From Paractinoplanes durhamensis (GTDB lineage Bacteria > Actinomycetota > Actinomycetes > Mycobacteriales > Micromonosporaceae), in the NCBI RefSeq assembly GCF_016862175.1, contig NZ_BOML01000043.1, positions 248,001-312,000 of the forward strand: DNA of 64,000 nucleotides, in the 5' to 3' direction. The notes under the pieces were generated by a model. It did no database searches and was not told the origin of the DNA. It saw nothing but the letters and a program-made list of their open reading frames with translations. The stretch's first letter is position 1. The number at the start of each line of letters is the position of its first letter. A program made the position numbers and the translations under genes. This document shows positions 42,797-51,372 of this stretch, piece by piece.

Positions 42797-43852
42797 ATGC
42801 CGGACGATGCGCCCGTACACCCCAAATCGCGCGGTGCGGCCCGCCGCGCCCTTCGCCGCGGGCCGACCATGGAGGACGTGGCCGAGCTCGCGGGGGTCTC
42901 CCGCGGCACCGTGTCGCGGGTGCTCAACGGGGCGATGCACGTCAGCTCGGAGTCGCGGGCCGCGGTCCAGGAGGCCATGCGGCAGACCGGCTACGTGGTC
43001 AACCAGAACGCTCGCAGCCTGGTCACCCGCAGTTCGGGGGCGATCGCGTTCGTGCTGAGCGAGCCGCCCGACCGGCTCTTCGAGGACCCGGTGCTCGGCA
43101 CCCTGCTGCGCTCCTGCACCCAGCTGCTGGGGGAGCAGGGGCGCGGGCTGATGCTGATGCTGGCCGGGACGGCCGAGGAACGCGAACGCGTCCTGCACTT
43201 CGCCCGGGGCGGGCACGTCGACGGGGTGCTGCTGGTGTCCATGCACGACGGCGATCCGCTCGCCGCCGAGTTGCCGGCGACCGGGGTGCCGGTGGTGGTC
43301 TGCGGGCGCGCGCCGGCGGACGGGCCGGCGATGCCCTATGTGGCCGCCGACGACCGGGGCGGCGCCCGGCTGATGACGCAGTACCTGCTGGATCGGGGCG
43401 CGCAGCGGCTGGCCACGGTGGCCGGGCCGCCGGACACGGCCGGTGGGGCGGAGCGGCTGGCCGGCTTCCGGGACGTGCTCGGGCGGCGGGTTCCGGCGCG
43501 CGCGATCGCCCGGGCCGAGGCCTACGGCATCGAGGAGGGGCGGGCCGCGATGAGTCAGCTCCTGCACGGTTATCCGGAGCTGGACGCGGTCTTCGTCGCC
43601 TCCGACCTGCTCGCGGTCGGTGCGCTGCAGGCGCTGCACGCGGCCGGGCGGAAGGTCCCGGAGGACGTGCTGGTCGGCGGGTTCGACGACTCGGCGATCG
43701 CGTCGGCGACGATGCCGCCGCTGACCACGGTCCGGCAGCCGCTGTCGCAGGTGGCGGGGGAGCTGGTCGAGGTGCTGCTGCAGCTGATCGGCGGGCGCCG
43801 GCCGTCGTCGCGGGTGCTGCCGACCTCGCTGGTGCGGCGCGAGTCGGCCTGA
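42797..43852 (+). CDS. LacI family transcriptional regulator
   Basis: A 351-residue LacI/GalR repressor. Its DNA-binding head is TMEDVAELAGVSRGTVSRVLNG with the hinge helix following, and a periplasmic-binding-protein-like effector core ends with GFDDSAIASATMPPLTTVRQP. GGAGG at 42784-42788 places the start at ATG 42797 (a GTG one codon earlier is less well spaced). It is divergent from the GH53 galactanase, with an operator on each side of the gene. The effector is probably galactose or a galacto-oligosaccharide, by inference from the target. Confidence 0.9.
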   Translation: MPDDAPVHPKSRGAARRALRRGPTMEDVAELAGVSRGTVSRVLNGAMHVSSESRAAVQEAMRQTGYVVNQNARSLVTRSSGAIAFVLSEPPDRLFEDPVLGTLLRSCTQLLGEQGRGLMLMLAGTAEERERVLHFARGGHVDGVLLVSMHDGDPLAAELPATGVPVVVCGRAPADGPAMPYVAADDRGGARLMTQYLLDRGAQRLATVAGPPDTAGGAERLAGFRDVLGRRVPARAIARAEAYGIEEGRAAMSQLLHGYPELDAVFVASDLLAVGALQALHAAGRKVPEDVLVGGFDDSAIASATMPPLTTVRQPLSQVAGELVEVLLQLIGGRRPSSRVLPTSLVRRESA

Positions 43853-43857
43853 CGGCT

Positions 43858-43869
43858 GTGAGCGCTCAC
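43858..43869. promoter_or_regulatory. LacI-type operator 2
   Basis: A second GTGAGCGCTCAC, five bases after the lacI stop. Sixteen bases (CTGTGAGCGCTCACGG) are identical to operator 1. It may place the following acetyltransferase gene under the same repressor or act as a looping site. Confidence 0.75.
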
Positions 43870-43961
43870 GGCGCCTGGAGGCTTTTGTCGTGGTTTTGGA
43901 GCAGGCGGGTGGGGTCGCTGTGCGGTTGGGGACTCCGACGTCGTACTCGGAGAGGTTGACT

Positions 43962-44741
43962 GTGGTTGATCTTGATGGTCTTCGGGCCGCGTATGACGCG
44001 CAGATGCGCATGCCGACCCTGGCCGGCGTGATCCATGAGTTCGACGGGCCTCTCCGGCGGAGCGTCGGTGGGCATGTCGGGCGGATTCGGGCGCCGCGTG
44101 ATCTTGGAGTCGGCGGTGCTGAGCTGGATCGGCTGATTGCTCGGCAGCGGGACTTCTTCCGGGACCGTGGCCAAGGCGTCGAGTGGAAGCGGGCGGGGCA
44201 TGATCTTCCGCCGGAACTTCCGGAGCGACTCGTTGCCGCCGGGTTCGTGGCGGCGGAACCCTCGGCGGTGCTGCTCGGATTCGCCGCGGAGCTGGCGGCT
44301 TCACCGGTGCTGCCCGACGGAGTCACGCTGCGGCGGGTGAGTGCGGAAGAAGACCTGCGGCGGATCGCCGATCATCAGACCGCGGTGTGGGGGTTCGACT
44401 GCTCGTGGGTGGCGGATCTGCTCATCGGGCAGGTGGCGGCGGCTCCTGACCGGATCAGCATCCTGGTCGCCGAGGCTGATCGGCGGTTCGTCTGTACGGC
44501 CTGGTCGGGATACGAACCGGGGACCGAATTCGTCGCGCTGCTCGGTGGCACCACGGTGCCGGAGTGGCGGGGGCGCGGGATCTATCGGGCGATGATCGCG
44601 GCGCGGGCCCAGGAGGCGGTCGAGCGGGGGTTTCGGCTGCTGCACGTCGACGCCTCGCCGGACAGTGCGCCCATTCTGCGCCGGTGCGGCTTCCATCAGA
44701 TCACCACCTCGACGCACTTCCACTGGACGCCGCCGCAATAG
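43962..44741 (+). CDS. GNAT family N-acetyltransferase
   Basis: A 259-residue protein. The N-terminal half is a divergent GNAT-like domain, and the C-terminal half (about residues 125-259) has the acetyl-CoA-binding loop VPEWRGRGIYRAMIAAR and the closing LRRCGFHQI. I chose the GTG at 43962 because GGAGAGG lies about 8 bases upstream and the protein starts cleanly (VVDLDGLRAAYDAQ). A frame-extending start at 43890 would reach back near the LacI operator. The acceptor is unknown. Confidence 0.8.
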   Translation: MVDLDGLRAAYDAQMRMPTLAGVIHEFDGPLRRSVGGHVGRIRAPRDLGVGGAELDRLIARQRDFFRDRGQGVEWKRAGHDLPPELPERLVAAGFVAAEPSAVLLGFAAELAASPVLPDGVTLRRVSAEEDLRRIADHQTAVWGFDCSWVADLLIGQVAAAPDRISILVAEADRRFVCTAWSGYEPGTEFVALLGGTTVPEWRGRGIYRAMIAARAQEAVERGFRLLHVDASPDSAPILRRCGFHQITTSTHFHWTPPQ

Positions 44742-44803
44742 CGCGCCGGCCGGGGCGCGGGTGGTGGGGGTGGGGCGGATGGACGCCGCCGTAATGACGA
44801 AAA

Positions 44804-44830
44804 TGCCCTGCCGGGGCAGCCGGCAGGGCA
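44804..44830 (-). terminator. Intrinsic terminator of DoxX gene
   Basis: A perfect 11-bp stem, TGCCCTGCCGG (44804-44814 with 44820-44830), and a 5-base loop. On the minus strand it is followed by ATTTTC. It lies 13 bp after the DoxX stop. Confidence 0.8.
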
Positions 44831-44843
44831 CGTTGGGGGTGGG

Positions 44844-45404
44844 TCAGATGAGCCAGCGGTTCTTCTGCACGAAGGGGAGCTTCGCCCAGATCTTGCCGAG
44901 ACCCCAGGTCTGGCCGGCGTAGGTCAGCGCGAAGAGCACCGCGGCCAGGGCGTAGACCACGTGGTAGTCGACGATCGGGTTGGAACTTCCGCTGGCCAGC
45001 GGCCACTCGGCGAGCCACATGAAGGCCATCATCAGGGCGCCGGCGCCGGCCGCGACCCGCAGGCCGATGCCGAGGATGAGCGCGAGGCCGATGCCGAGCA
45101 TGCCGATCATGAACGCCCAGTTGGCGAAGTGGGTGCCGGCGATGCTGTGGAAGAAGCCCTTGAGCGGGCCGGCCTCGACGCTGGACAGGAAGCCCTTGGT
45201 GGGGGAACCGCCGTTGACCCAGGCCTTGGCGGACGGGGTCGCGTAGCCGAAGCCGAAGGTCTTGTCGAGGAACGCCCACAGGAAAACGAATCCGGTGGCG
45301 ACCCGCAGGACGGCCAGAACCTTGGCGGCAGTCTTGGTGACCATGGAGCCAGGTGCTTCGACCTGCTCCAGGTGGGCCACGTTGCTCCGGCCGATGGTGG
45401 TCAT
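44844..45404 (-). CDS. DoxX family membrane protein
   Basis: A 186-residue membrane protein of the DoxX/DoxD-like family with four or five helices (about 33-55, 85-108, 112-132, 150-172). A TTKTAAKVLAVLRVATGFVFLWAFLDKTFG segment opens the core. The ATG at 45404 has GGAGGA 5-10 bases upstream. Two DevR-type boxes lie 63-99 bp upstream, within and just after the 3' end of the Acg gene. The family role is ill-defined (redox or quinone related); the setting suggests low-oxygen induction. Confidence 0.83.
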   Translation of the reverse strand: MTTIGRSNVAHLEQVEAPGSMVTKTAAKVLAVLRVATGFVFLWAFLDKTFGFGYATPSAKAWVNGGSPTKGFLSSVEAGPLKGFFHSIAGTHFANWAFMIGMLGIGLALILGIGLRVAAGAGALMMAFMWLAEWPLASGSSNPIVDYHVVYALAAVLFALTYAGQTWGLGKIWAKLPFVQKNRWLI

Positions 45405-45466
45405 TGCTTCCTCCTTCAATCAATTTCGCTGAGGCTGACTCTCCTCTCGGCGGGGGTGCGGCACCC

Positions 45467-45503
45467 GGGCCTAAGCTCCTCCGATGCCCGGGACCAAGGT
45501 CCC
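45467..45503. promoter_or_regulatory. Tandem DevR-type boxes upstream of DoxX gene
   Basis: GGGCCTAAGCTCC (45467-45479) and GGGACCAAGGTCCC (45490-45503), 23 bp start to start, i.e. about two helical turns. They resemble the DosR/DevR consensus GGGACTTNNGTCCC. The second lies inside the last codons of the Acg gene. Confidence 0.65.
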
Positions 45504-46442
45504 TAAGCCGGTCAGGACCTCGGACACGTCGCGGCGCGGGGCCGCGCTGGTCGGGGTGCCGTAACCGAAGCGGATCACGATCTGCGGGTGGCCGGGCCGG
45601 CCCAGCGAACGGCGCAGCTGCTCGCGGGCCGTCGGCACCTCGATCGGCTGACTGATCAGGGACGTGTCGATGCCGGCCGCGGTCGCGGTGAGCAGCACCT
45701 TCTGCATCGCCTGGCCGGCGTTGCTCTGGTCGGCGGCGCTGTCGCCGGGCACGCCGAGGATGCCGACCAGCGGTTCCGGCTCGTAGTCGTGGCCGGGCGC
45801 GCGGCGCCGCTCGTTGAAGAAGCGCTGCGGCAGGACGTCCTGCGGCTCGGCCATCGGGGCGCGGGCGGAGTCCGGGATCGCGTGCCGCCAGGCCTCCATC
45901 TCCGCCTGGTAGGCGGTGTCGCGCCGGAGCACCCGGTCGGCGCTCGTCGCGATCTCCGAGAAGCCGGCCACCGCGACCGTGCCGACCAGCAGGGCCAGCC
46001 AGCCGCTCTCGGTGCGGGCCGCGTCGAGCAGCCGGATCCGCACGTCGGTGGGCACCGGGTCGGGCCAGAACGGCTGCCGGTTGCTGTGCCGGTGCGGGAT
46101 CGCCTCGAACAGCTCGGTCTCGGCGTACGTCGGCGGGCGCTCCCGGCCCGGGGTGAGCCGGGCGACCAGGCCCGGCTCCCGCGGGTCGGGGTGCAGCCGC
46201 ACCTCGGCCGGGCGCCCGGCGGCGGCCAGCGCGAGGCGGGCGTTGTAGGTGGCGGCACCGCATGCGATGCGGGCCGCCCAGCCGGTCCGGTCCACCGTCG
46301 GCAACCGGCGGGCCGGATCGGCCAGAATCTCTATCGCCCCGCCGGCCAGGCGGAACAGCCACGGCTGGCTGTTGTGCAGGGAGGGCGCGCGGACGGCGGC
46401 CGCGGCCGCACGGTGCAGGTCGGCCTCGTTGTAGGCGTCCAT
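45471..46442 (-). CDS. Acg-type FMN-binding nitroreductase family protein (1)
   Basis: A 323-residue protein of the Acg subfamily of nitroreductases. A first half-domain has APSLHNSQPWLFRL, an RRLPTVDRTG stretch and GAATYNARLAL; a second nitroreductase-like half has HSNRQPF and LISQPIEVP. In mycobacteria the Acg proteins belong to the dormancy regulon and bind flavin with little classic reductase activity. It ends two bases before... its neighbour: the second Acg gene lies only 2 bp upstream, so both are one operon. Confidence 0.85.
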   Translation of the reverse strand: MDAYNEADLHRAAAAAVRAPSLHNSQPWLFRLAGGAIEILADPARRLPTVDRTGWAARIACGAATYNARLALAAAGRPAEVRLHPDPREPGLVARLTPGRERPPTYAETELFEAIPHRHSNRQPFWPDPVPTDVRIRLLDAARTESGWLALLVGTVAVAGFSEIATSADRVLRRDTAYQAEMEAWRHAIPDSARAPMAEPQDVLPQRFFNERRRAPGHDYEPEPLVGILGVPGDSAADQSNAGQAMQKVLLTATAAGIDTSLISQPIEVPTAREQLRRSLGRPGHPQIVIRFGYGTPTSAAPRRDVSEVLTGLGTLVPGIGGA

Positions 46443-46444
46443 GG

Positions 46445-47395
46445 CTACTCCACGATGGTGATCACGTCACGCGGGTCGCGGCGCGGAGCGCTGGGCAGCG
46501 GGACGTCGGCGGGCAGGAAACCGAGGCGGACCACCAGGTAGGGGTCGCCGAGACCGGCGAGAATGCCGCGCAGCAGGGTGCGCGGCCACTCGACCTCGAT
46601 GGCGTCACTGATCGGTGCGGTGGCCAGGCCGTCCGCGGTGGCCCGCAGCAGCAGGGCGGAGAGTGCCTCGCCCCCGCGCAGCAGGGCGGCCGGTTCGTCG
46701 CTGGTGCCGAACAGCACCACGTAGGCGGCGCCGGCGTCGTGCGCGGGGCCGGCGGCCAGGCCGGCGTCGCCGCCGGGGGCGAAGAGGCGGACCGGCACCC
46801 GGCGCGGCTCGTCGCGCACCGCGGTGGCGGGCGGCACGCCGTCGCCGGTGAAGTCGGGCCGGGTGGTCCAGCGGTCGAGCTCGGCCCGGTAGGCCGGGTC
46901 GGCCTGCTCGGCGTGCGACGCCAGCTCGGCGGTCACGGCCAGTTCGGGCAGCTGCTCGGGCCGGACCACGTGCAGGTAGGCGCCCTCCGACTCGACCAGG
47001 CGGCGCAGGGCGGTCAGCTCCGTCTCGGGAACCGGTTTGTCGCCGAAGGCGCGCCGGTCGGTGCGGCGCCGGTAGATCGCGGCGGCGATCCGCTTCGTTT
47101 CGGCGTCGGGCTCAGTGGGAGCGCCCAGCGTCACCCTCGCCAGGAGGTCGGGCCGGGCCAGGCGTTCGACGATCGGCTGGTGGCCGGCCGCGGCCAGGGC
47201 GACCCGGGCGTGGTGCAGGGCGGCGCCGCAGCTCAGCAGCAGGAGCCGGCCGTCCCGGTCGACGGTGTCGAGCCGCCGGCTCGGGTCGGCGTACAGCTCC
47301 AGGCTGTCGCCGATGACCCGCCACGACCACGGCTGGGTGTTGAACACCGAGGGTGCGTGCTGGGCCGCGCCGGCGGCATCTTCCAGTGCTGTCAT
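46445..47395 (-). CDS. Acg-type FMN-binding nitroreductase family protein (2)
   Basis: A 316-residue paralogue of the adjacent Acg-type protein: HAPSVFNTQPWSWRV, RRLDTVDRDGR, GAALHHARVAL, RRRTDRRAFGD and a C-terminal RLGFLPADVPLPSAPRRDPRDV. The two genes probably arose by tandem duplication. A DevR-type box (GGGCCGAAGGTCCC) lies 37 bp upstream of the ATG at 47395, in the 52-bp gap after the sensor kinase gene. Confidence 0.85.
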   Translation of the reverse strand: MTALEDAAGAAQHAPSVFNTQPWSWRVIGDSLELYADPSRRLDTVDRDGRLLLLSCGAALHHARVALAAAGHQPIVERLARPDLLARVTLGAPTEPDAETKRIAAAIYRRRTDRRAFGDKPVPETELTALRRLVESEGAYLHVVRPEQLPELAVTAELASHAEQADPAYRAELDRWTTRPDFTGDGVPPATAVRDEPRRVPVRLFAPGGDAGLAAGPAHDAGAAYVVLFGTSDEPAALLRGGEALSALLLRATADGLATAPISDAIEVEWPRTLLRGILAGLGDPYLVVRLGFLPADVPLPSAPRRDPRDVITIVE

Positions 47396-47431
47396 ATGAC
47401 CACACTGCCGCGCAGGAGGCCCCGCGGTTCA

Positions 47432-47445
47432 GGGCCGAAGGTCCC
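47432..47445. promoter_or_regulatory. DevR-type box upstream of Acg operon
   Basis: GGGCCGAAGGTCCC, an imperfect dyad of the DosR/DevR kind, 37 bp upstream of the second Acg gene and between it and the kinase stop (47448). Confidence 0.7.
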
Positions 47446-47447
47446 GA

Positions 47448-49136
47448 TCAGCCGGATATGGGTGCACGCCAGACCACCACGGTGCCGTTGCCACCGGGGC
47501 CGGGCCCGATCTCGAACTCGCCGCCAAGATCACCCGCGCGGTCGATCATATTCACGATGCCGCCGCGGGCCTGGGCCGGGTCGGCGCCGACCCCGTCGTC
47601 CTCGATCCGCAGCGACACCTCGTCGCCGGTGGCGTGCACGGTGACCCGGACGCTGGTGGCCTGGGCGTGCCGGGCGACGTTGGACAGGGCCTCGCGGAGC
47701 ACGGCCATCAGCTCCGGGACGATGTCGTCCGGGATGGCGCTGTCGACCGGGCCGACCGTGTCGAGGACCGGCCGGAAACCGAGCGTCGTCACCGCGGCGT
47801 CGACCGCCTCGCGCAGCTCGGTGCGCAGCGACGGGCCGGTCGGGGTGCGCAGCTCGAAGATCGAGCGGCGGATGTCCCGGATCGTCGCGTCCAGGTCGTC
47901 GACGGCCGCGTTGATCCGCCGGACCGCCTCCTGCCGGGCCGCGTGCGGCACCGCGCCCTGCAGCTGCATGCCGGTCGCGAACAGCCGCTGGATGACCACG
48001 TCGTGCAGGTCCCGGGCGATCCGCTCGCGGTCCTCGAGGACCACGAACTGCTCCCGCTCCTCCTGGGCGCGGGCCCGTTCGAGGGCGAGGGCGGCCTGCC
48101 CGGCGAACGTGGAGAGCAGCACCGCCTCCTCCTCGTCGGCGGCCCGGTCGTGCGGCTGGGTGACGATCAGCACGCCCCGCATGGCCTGCGCGACGGTGAG
48201 CGGGGCGGCCAGGGCCGGCCCGTCCGGCACCGCGGCCGGCCACTCGGCCACCGCGGCCAGGTTTTCCAGGAACCGGTATTTCTCCGAGCCGAGCTCGGTG
48301 GCGACCACCGAGTCGACCGGGATCGAGCGGCCGGCCAGGCCGTCCGCGCCGTCGGCCACCTCGATCGTGTAGCGGCTGTTCGCCTCGTCGTAGAGCAGCA
48401 CCATGGCCAGCCCGGAGCCGGAGACCTCGCGGGCCCGGCGGGCGATCAGCCGGAGCGCGTCGTTGCTGTGCACCTCGCCGAGCAGCACCCCGGTGATCTC
48501 GGCGGCGGCCGCCAGCCACCGCTCCCGGCGCTGGGCGATCGCGTAGAGGCGGGCGTTGTCGATGGCGACGCCGGCCGCGGCGGCGAGCGCCACCACGATC
48601 TCCTCGTCGTCCTCGCTGAACTCGGCGGCGCCCTGCTTCTCGGCCAGGTAGAGGTTGCCGTAGACCTGCTCGCGGGTGCGCACCGGCACGCCGAGGAAAC
48701 TGTGCATCGGCGGGTGGTTCGCCGGAAAACCGTACGAGCTGGGGTGCCGCGTGATATCAGGCAGCCGCACCGGGTGCGGGTCGGTGATGAGCAGGCCGAG
48801 CACGCCCCGGCCGTGCGGCAGGTCACCGATCATGGCGTGGGTGGCCGGGTCGATCCCGTGTGTGATGAAGTCGATCAGCTCGGTGCGGTCGCTGCCGATC
48901 ACGCCGAGCGCGCCGTACTTCGCGCCGGCCAGGGCGCAGGCGGCCTCGACGATGCGCTGCAGGGTGCTCCGGAGGTCGAGGTCGCTGCCGATGCCGACCA
49001 CCGCGTCGAGCAGGGCCCGAAGACGTTCGCGGCTGGCCATGACATCGCCGACCCGGTCGAGCATCTCGTGCAATAGTTCGTCAAGGCGAACCCGGGACAG
49101 CGGCCCGAGCCCCAGCGATGGTGGTTCCGACGACAT
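47448..49136 (-). CDS. devS: GAF-domain sensor histidine kinase, DevS/DosT-like
   Basis: A 562-residue soluble kinase: GAF-A about 55-200, GAF-B about 222-355, a HisKA_3 dimerisation region with phosphorylated His378 (ERIARDLHDVVIQRLF), and an HATPase_c domain (LREALSNVARHAQAT, DDGVGADPA). GAF-A carries ANHPPMHSFLGVPV with His141, placed like the proximal haem histidine of mycobacterial DevS/DosT. It thus probably senses O2, NO, CO or redox through haem. It is divergent from the DevR-like gene (104-bp gap), unlike the mycobacterial devR-devS operon. The gene name rests on architecture and partner. Confidence 0.85.
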   Translation of the reverse strand: MSSEPPSLGLGPLSRVRLDELLHEMLDRVGDVMASRERLRALLDAVVGIGSDLDLRSTLQRIVEAACALAGAKYGALGVIGSDRTELIDFITHGIDPATHAMIGDLPHGRGVLGLLITDPHPVRLPDITRHPSSYGFPANHPPMHSFLGVPVRTREQVYGNLYLAEKQGAAEFSEDDEEIVVALAAAAGVAIDNARLYAIAQRRERWLAAAAEITGVLLGEVHSNDALRLIARRAREVSGSGLAMVLLYDEANSRYTIEVADGADGLAGRSIPVDSVVATELGSEKYRFLENLAAVAEWPAAVPDGPALAAPLTVAQAMRGVLIVTQPHDRAADEEEAVLLSTFAGQAALALERARAQEEREQFVVLEDRERIARDLHDVVIQRLFATGMQLQGAVPHAARQEAVRRINAAVDDLDATIRDIRRSIFELRTPTGPSLRTELREAVDAAVTTLGFRPVLDTVGPVDSAIPDDIVPELMAVLREALSNVARHAQATSVRVTVHATGDEVSLRIEDDGVGADPAQARGGIVNMIDRAGDLGGEFEIGPGPGGNGTVVVWRAPISG

Positions 49137-49190
49137 GCCGCCTAGACTATCGAGCCGATCACCCCAGCCCGAGCACGGGCTCGGGACACA

Positions 49191-49217
49191 GGACCTTAGG
49201 CACTTGGACCCTTGGCC
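49191..49217. promoter_or_regulatory. DevR-type boxes upstream of devR
   Basis: GGACCTTAGGCAC (49191-49203; reverse complement GTGCCTAAGGTCC) and GGACCCTTGGCC (49206-49217; reverse complement GGCCAAGGGTCC) lie 23-49 bp before the devR start. They match the boxes near the DoxX and Acg genes, which suggests autoregulation. Confidence 0.55.
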
Positions 49218-49239
49218 TCACTAACGGTAGGAAAGAACC

Positions 49240-49884
49240 ATGATCCGCGTCTTTCTGCTCGACGACCATGAGGTGGTCCGCCGTGGTCTCGTCGACCTGC
49301 TTCAGGCCGACGGTGACATCGAGGTGGTGGGTGAGTCGGGCTCGGCCCAGGAGGCCTCCCGTCGCATCCCCGCACTACGCCCGGATGTGGCGGTGCTGGA
49401 TGCTCGGCTGCCCGACGGTAACGGCATCGACGTGTGCCGTGACGTGCGGGCGATCGACTCGTCGATCAAGGGGCTGATCCTCACCTCCTACGAGGACGAC
49501 GAGGCCCTGTTCGCCGCGATCATGGCCGGCGCGTCGGGTTACGTGCTCAAGCAGATCCGCGGCACCGATCTGGTCGACGCGGTCCGCCGGGTCGCCGAGG
49601 GCCAGTCGCTGCTCGACCCGGCGATCACTCAGCGGGTGCTCGAGCGCATCCGTAACGGGGTGGAGGCGCCGCGTGAGCTGGCCGGGCTGACCGAGCAGGA
49701 GCGCCGGATCCTCGAGTTCATCGCCGAGGGCCTCACCAACCGGGAGATCGCGTCCCGGATGTTCCTGGCCGAGAAGACGGTGAAGAATTACGTCTCCAGT
49801 CTGCTCGCGAAGCTCGGTCTCGAGCGACGCACACAGGCCGCAGTGCTCGCAACCCGTTTGCTCGGAGATCGCCGATCCGGCTGA
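49240..49884 (+). CDS. devR: Response regulator DevR/DosR-like (NarL family)
   Basis: A 214-residue two-component regulator. The receiver domain has the acid pocket Asp8/Asp9, the phospho-acceptor Asp54 (AVLDARLPDG) and Lys104 (YVLKQIRG), numbering that equals mycobacterial DosR. The C-terminal LuxR-type helix-turn-helix reads LTEQERRILEFIAEGLTNREIASRMFLAEKTVKNYVSSLLAKLG, again DosR-like. Phosphorylated by the divergent DevS-like kinase, it should activate the hypoxia genes around it, whose promoters carry matching boxes. AGGAAAG precedes the ATG. Confidence 0.9.
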   Translation: MIRVFLLDDHEVVRRGLVDLLQADGDIEVVGESGSAQEASRRIPALRPDVAVLDARLPDGNGIDVCRDVRAIDSSIKGLILTSYEDDEALFAAIMAGASGYVLKQIRGTDLVDAVRRVAEGQSLLDPAITQRVLERIRNGVEAPRELAGLTEQERRILEFIAEGLTNREIASRMFLAEKTVKNYVSSLLAKLGLERRTQAAVLATRLLGDRRSG

Positions 49885-49885
49885 C

Positions 49886-49900
49886 AGGACTTTCGGCCCT
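49886..49900. promoter_or_regulatory. DevR-type box upstream of cydA
   Basis: AGGACTTTCGGCCCT; its reverse complement AGGGCCGAAAGTCCT is nearly identical to the box of the Acg operon. It lies 60-74 bp before the cydA GTG. Confidence 0.65.
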
Positions 49901-49959
49901 GCCCACCGGGACGGATTGATCGAAAGGATCAGTTCCGAATCAGTGGAAAGGATCCGTCC

Positions 49960-51354
49960 GTGGACGCGCTAGATCTGGCCCGATGGCAGTTCGGGGTCAT
50001 TACCGTCTACCACTTCCTGTTCGTGCCCATCACGATCGGGATGTCGGTTCTGGTCGCCGGTCTGCAAACCGCCTGGGTGCGGACCGGCAAGGAGCAATAC
50101 CTGCGGGCCACGAAGTTCTGGGGCAAGTTGTTCCTGATCAACTTCGCGATCGGCGTGGTCACCGGCATCGTGCAGGAGTTCCAGTTCGGCATGAACTGGA
50201 GCGACTACTCGCGCTTTGTCGGTGACATCTTCGGTGCGCCGCTGGCCATCGAGGGCCTGCTCGCCTTCTTCCTCGAGTCGACATTCCTCGGCCTGTGGAT
50301 CTTCGGCTGGGACAAATTGCCGAAGAAGATTCACCTCGCGACGATCTGGCTCGCGGCTCTGGGCACGTGGCTGTCGGCCTACTTCATTCTTGCCGCGAAC
50401 TCGTGGATGCAGCACCCAGTGGGTTACGAATTCAACGAGGCGCGCGGCCGGGCCGAGCTCAAGAGCATCGGCGCGGTACTGACCAACTCGACCACCCTGG
50501 TCACCTTCCCGCACACCATCACCGCCTGCCTGCTCACCGGCGGCGCGGTGCTGGTCGCGGTCAGCGCCTGGCACCTCAAGCGGCGCAACCAGGAGGACGT
50601 CTTCCGGCCCAGCCTCAAGCTCGGCGCCTGGGTGGTGCTGATCGCCGGCGTCGGCGTGCTGATCACCGGTGACCTGCAGGCCCGCATCATGACCGAGCAG
50701 CAGCCGATGAAGATGGCCGCCGCCGAGGCGCTCTACAACACCGACAAGCCGGCCAGCTTCTCGATCTTCACGATCGGCTCGCTCAACGGCGACGAAGAGG
50801 TGGCCAGCGTCCGCATCCCGTCGCTGCTGTCCTTCATGGCGACCGGCAGCCCCAACGGCGAGGTCGAGGGGATCAACAACCTCCAGCAGGAGTACGAGCA
50901 GAAGTACGGCGCCGGGGACTACAAGCCCTACGTGCCGGTCACCTACTGGTCGTTCCGCCTGATGATCGGCTTCGGCGGGCTCGCCATGCTGGTCGCGCTG
51001 GCCGCACTCTGGTTCACCCGGGGCGGCCGGACGACCACCAACCGCTGGCTCTGGCTCGCCGGGATCTTCGCCATCGGGGCGCCGCTCGCGGCCAATTCGT
51101 TCGGCTGGATCTTCACCGAGATGGGCCGGCAGCCCTGGTCGGTGTTCGGCGTCCTGAAGACCGCCGACGGCGTCTCGCCGTCGGTCGGGGCCGGCACGGT
51201 CGCCACCTCGTTCATCGGGCTCACCCTGCTCTACGGCGTGCTGGCGGTGATCGAGGTCGGGCTGTTCGTCAAGTACGCCAAGGCCGGGGCGCCGGAGATC
51301 CCGCCCGAATCCGAGGCGGAACCCGAAGACCGCCCGCTGACATTCGCGTACTGA
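49960..51354 (+). CDS. cydA: Cytochrome bd quinol oxidase subunit I
   Basis: A 464-residue membrane protein of the high-affinity terminal oxidase that reduces O2 to water with quinol electrons. It begins DLARWQFGVITVYHFLFVP, with the haem-ligand His18, and has about nine helices. Conserved VTFPHTITACLLTGG and the GRQPW signature (TEMGRQPWSVFG) are present. The quinol-binding Q-loop is short, as in most actinobacteria. GTG start with GGAAAGGA about 9 bases upstream. First gene of cydABDC; the upstream box suggests DevR control. Confidence 0.95.
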   Translation: MDALDLARWQFGVITVYHFLFVPITIGMSVLVAGLQTAWVRTGKEQYLRATKFWGKLFLINFAIGVVTGIVQEFQFGMNWSDYSRFVGDIFGAPLAIEGLLAFFLESTFLGLWIFGWDKLPKKIHLATIWLAALGTWLSAYFILAANSWMQHPVGYEFNEARGRAELKSIGAVLTNSTTLVTFPHTITACLLTGGAVLVAVSAWHLKRRNQEDVFRPSLKLGAWVVLIAGVGVLITGDLQARIMTEQQPMKMAAAEALYNTDKPASFSIFTIGSLNGDEEVASVRIPSLLSFMATGSPNGEVEGINNLQQEYEQKYGAGDYKPYVPVTYWSFRLMIGFGGLAMLVALAALWFTRGGRTTTNRWLWLAGIFAIGAPLAANSFGWIFTEMGRQPWSVFGVLKTADGVSPSVGAGTVATSFIGLTLLYGVLAVIEVGLFVKYAKAGAPEIPPESEAEPEDRPLTFAY

Positions 51355-51372
51355 CAAGGAGGTTTGCTGATC

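Noticed and set aside
45490..45503. Palindrome GGGACCAAGGTCCC as a mere codon coincidence in the Acg gene
   Set aside because: I considered dismissing it because it is coding, but its 23-bp phasing with a second box before the DoxX gene made me keep it as a regulatory candidate.
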